A stretch of 6,468 nt of DNA, from positions 1 to 6,468 of the forward strand of contig JAOZNS010000155.1 of the NCBI GenBank assembly GCA_029933635.1, given 5' to 3'. Shown here piece by piece: positions 6,398-6,468 of this stretch. A model generated the notes under the pieces. The model made no database searches. It saw nothing but the letters and a program-made list of their open reading frames with translations, and was not told where the DNA came from. The number at the start of each line of letters is the position of its first letter. Within the stretch, counting starts at the first letter, position 1. Position numbers and translations under genes: made by a program. The DNA is from Candidatus Zixiibacteriota bacterium. GTDB taxonomy: Bacteria > Zixibacteria > MSB-5A5 > SM1-73.

Positions 6398-6468
6398 GCC
6401 GATGTAGCTCAATGGTAGAGCAACTGATTTGTAATCAGTAGGTTGGAGGTTCGATTCCTCTCATCGGC
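6398..6468 (+). tRNA. tRNA-Thr (anticodon UGU)
   Basis: A complete 71-base cloverleaf fits without forcing. The acceptor stem is GCCGATG with CATCGGC, the D-arm is GCTC-AATGGTA-GAGC, and the anticodon stem is ACTGA/TCAGT around the loop TTTGTAA (anticodon TGT). The variable region is 5 bases (AGGTT), and the T-arm is GGAGG-TTCGATT-CCTCT with one G-U pair. The UGU anticodon reads ACA and, by wobble, ACG/ACN threonine codons, and the G1-C72, C2-G71 pairs and the ACTGA/TCAGT anticodon stem agree with the E. coli UGU threonine tRNA. The gene ends exactly at the window edge, so the discriminator base and whether CCA is encoded cannot be seen. In many bacteria this tRNA leads a tRNA-Thr/Tyr/Gly/Thr-tuf cluster. 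Confidence 0.96.

Noticed and set aside
6206..6412. Minus-strand open frame of 68 codons across the EF-G-like 3' end, the spacer and the tRNA start
   Set aside because: It runs into the tRNA gene and the end of the EF-G-like gene, has no family resemblance and shows no supportive ribosome binding site.
1..6468. A CRISPR array, transposon, prophage or defence island
   Set aside because: There are no regularly spaced repeats, no transposase, integrase, nuclease or toxin-antitoxin motifs, and no change in gene orientation or style that would mark an insertion.

Overview
The window reads as a chromosomal segment from a diderm (Gram-negative-type) bacterium with moderate GC content. A secreted protein with outer-membrane beta-barrel character (2228-3910) supports a diderm envelope. 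The combination of a pyruvate,phosphate dikinase/PEP synthase regulator, a lysine-dehydrogenase-like enzyme, a stand-alone CBS pair and an EF-G-2-type GTPase fits an uncultured, deep-branching anaerobe (for example the FCB/WOR-3/TA06 neighbourhood) better than a model proteobacterium. That placement is inference only, because no rRNA or ribosomal protein is present. All genes lie on the + strand.

Layout. Bases 1-255 hold the C-terminal 84 codons of a DUF299 kinase/phosphorylase (PDRP/PSRP). A 144-base spacer with two small hairpins follows, then a 377-aa saccharopine-dehydrogenase-family oxidoreductase closest in my recollection to lysine 6-dehydrogenase (400-1533). The next spacer (1534-1761) carries a degenerate G-rich/C-rich hairpin that looks like a dispersed intergenic repeat. 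It is followed by a 146-aa tandem-CBS protein (1762-2202) and, 25 bases later, a 560-aa exported barrel-like protein (2228-3910). The spacer 3911-4148 contains a good sigma-70-like promoter (perfect TTGACA) and a strong Shine-Dalgarno for a GTG-initiated EF-G-like translation factor (4149-6233). After a 164-base spacer, a complete tRNA-Thr(UGU) occupies the last 71 bases (6398-6468).

How the parts may relate. The right half is translation-related: EF-G-2 followed by tRNA-Thr(UGU), which in many bacteria is the first gene of a thrU-tyrU-glyT-thrT-tuf cluster, so a tuf region just beyond the window is a testable prediction. The left half has two potential adenine-nucleotide-responsive proteins (the ADP-dependent PDRP and the CBS pair) around an NAD-type dehydrogenase, but no direct functional link can be shown. 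The CBS and barrel genes are probably co-transcribed.

I see no CRISPR array, insertion sequence, phage gene or defence system, and no clearly new multi-gene system. The points most worth checking are the altered G-motifs of the EF-G-like protein and the barrel protein, which looks like a divergent member of the family of exported helix-hairpin-helix/beta-barrel proteins.
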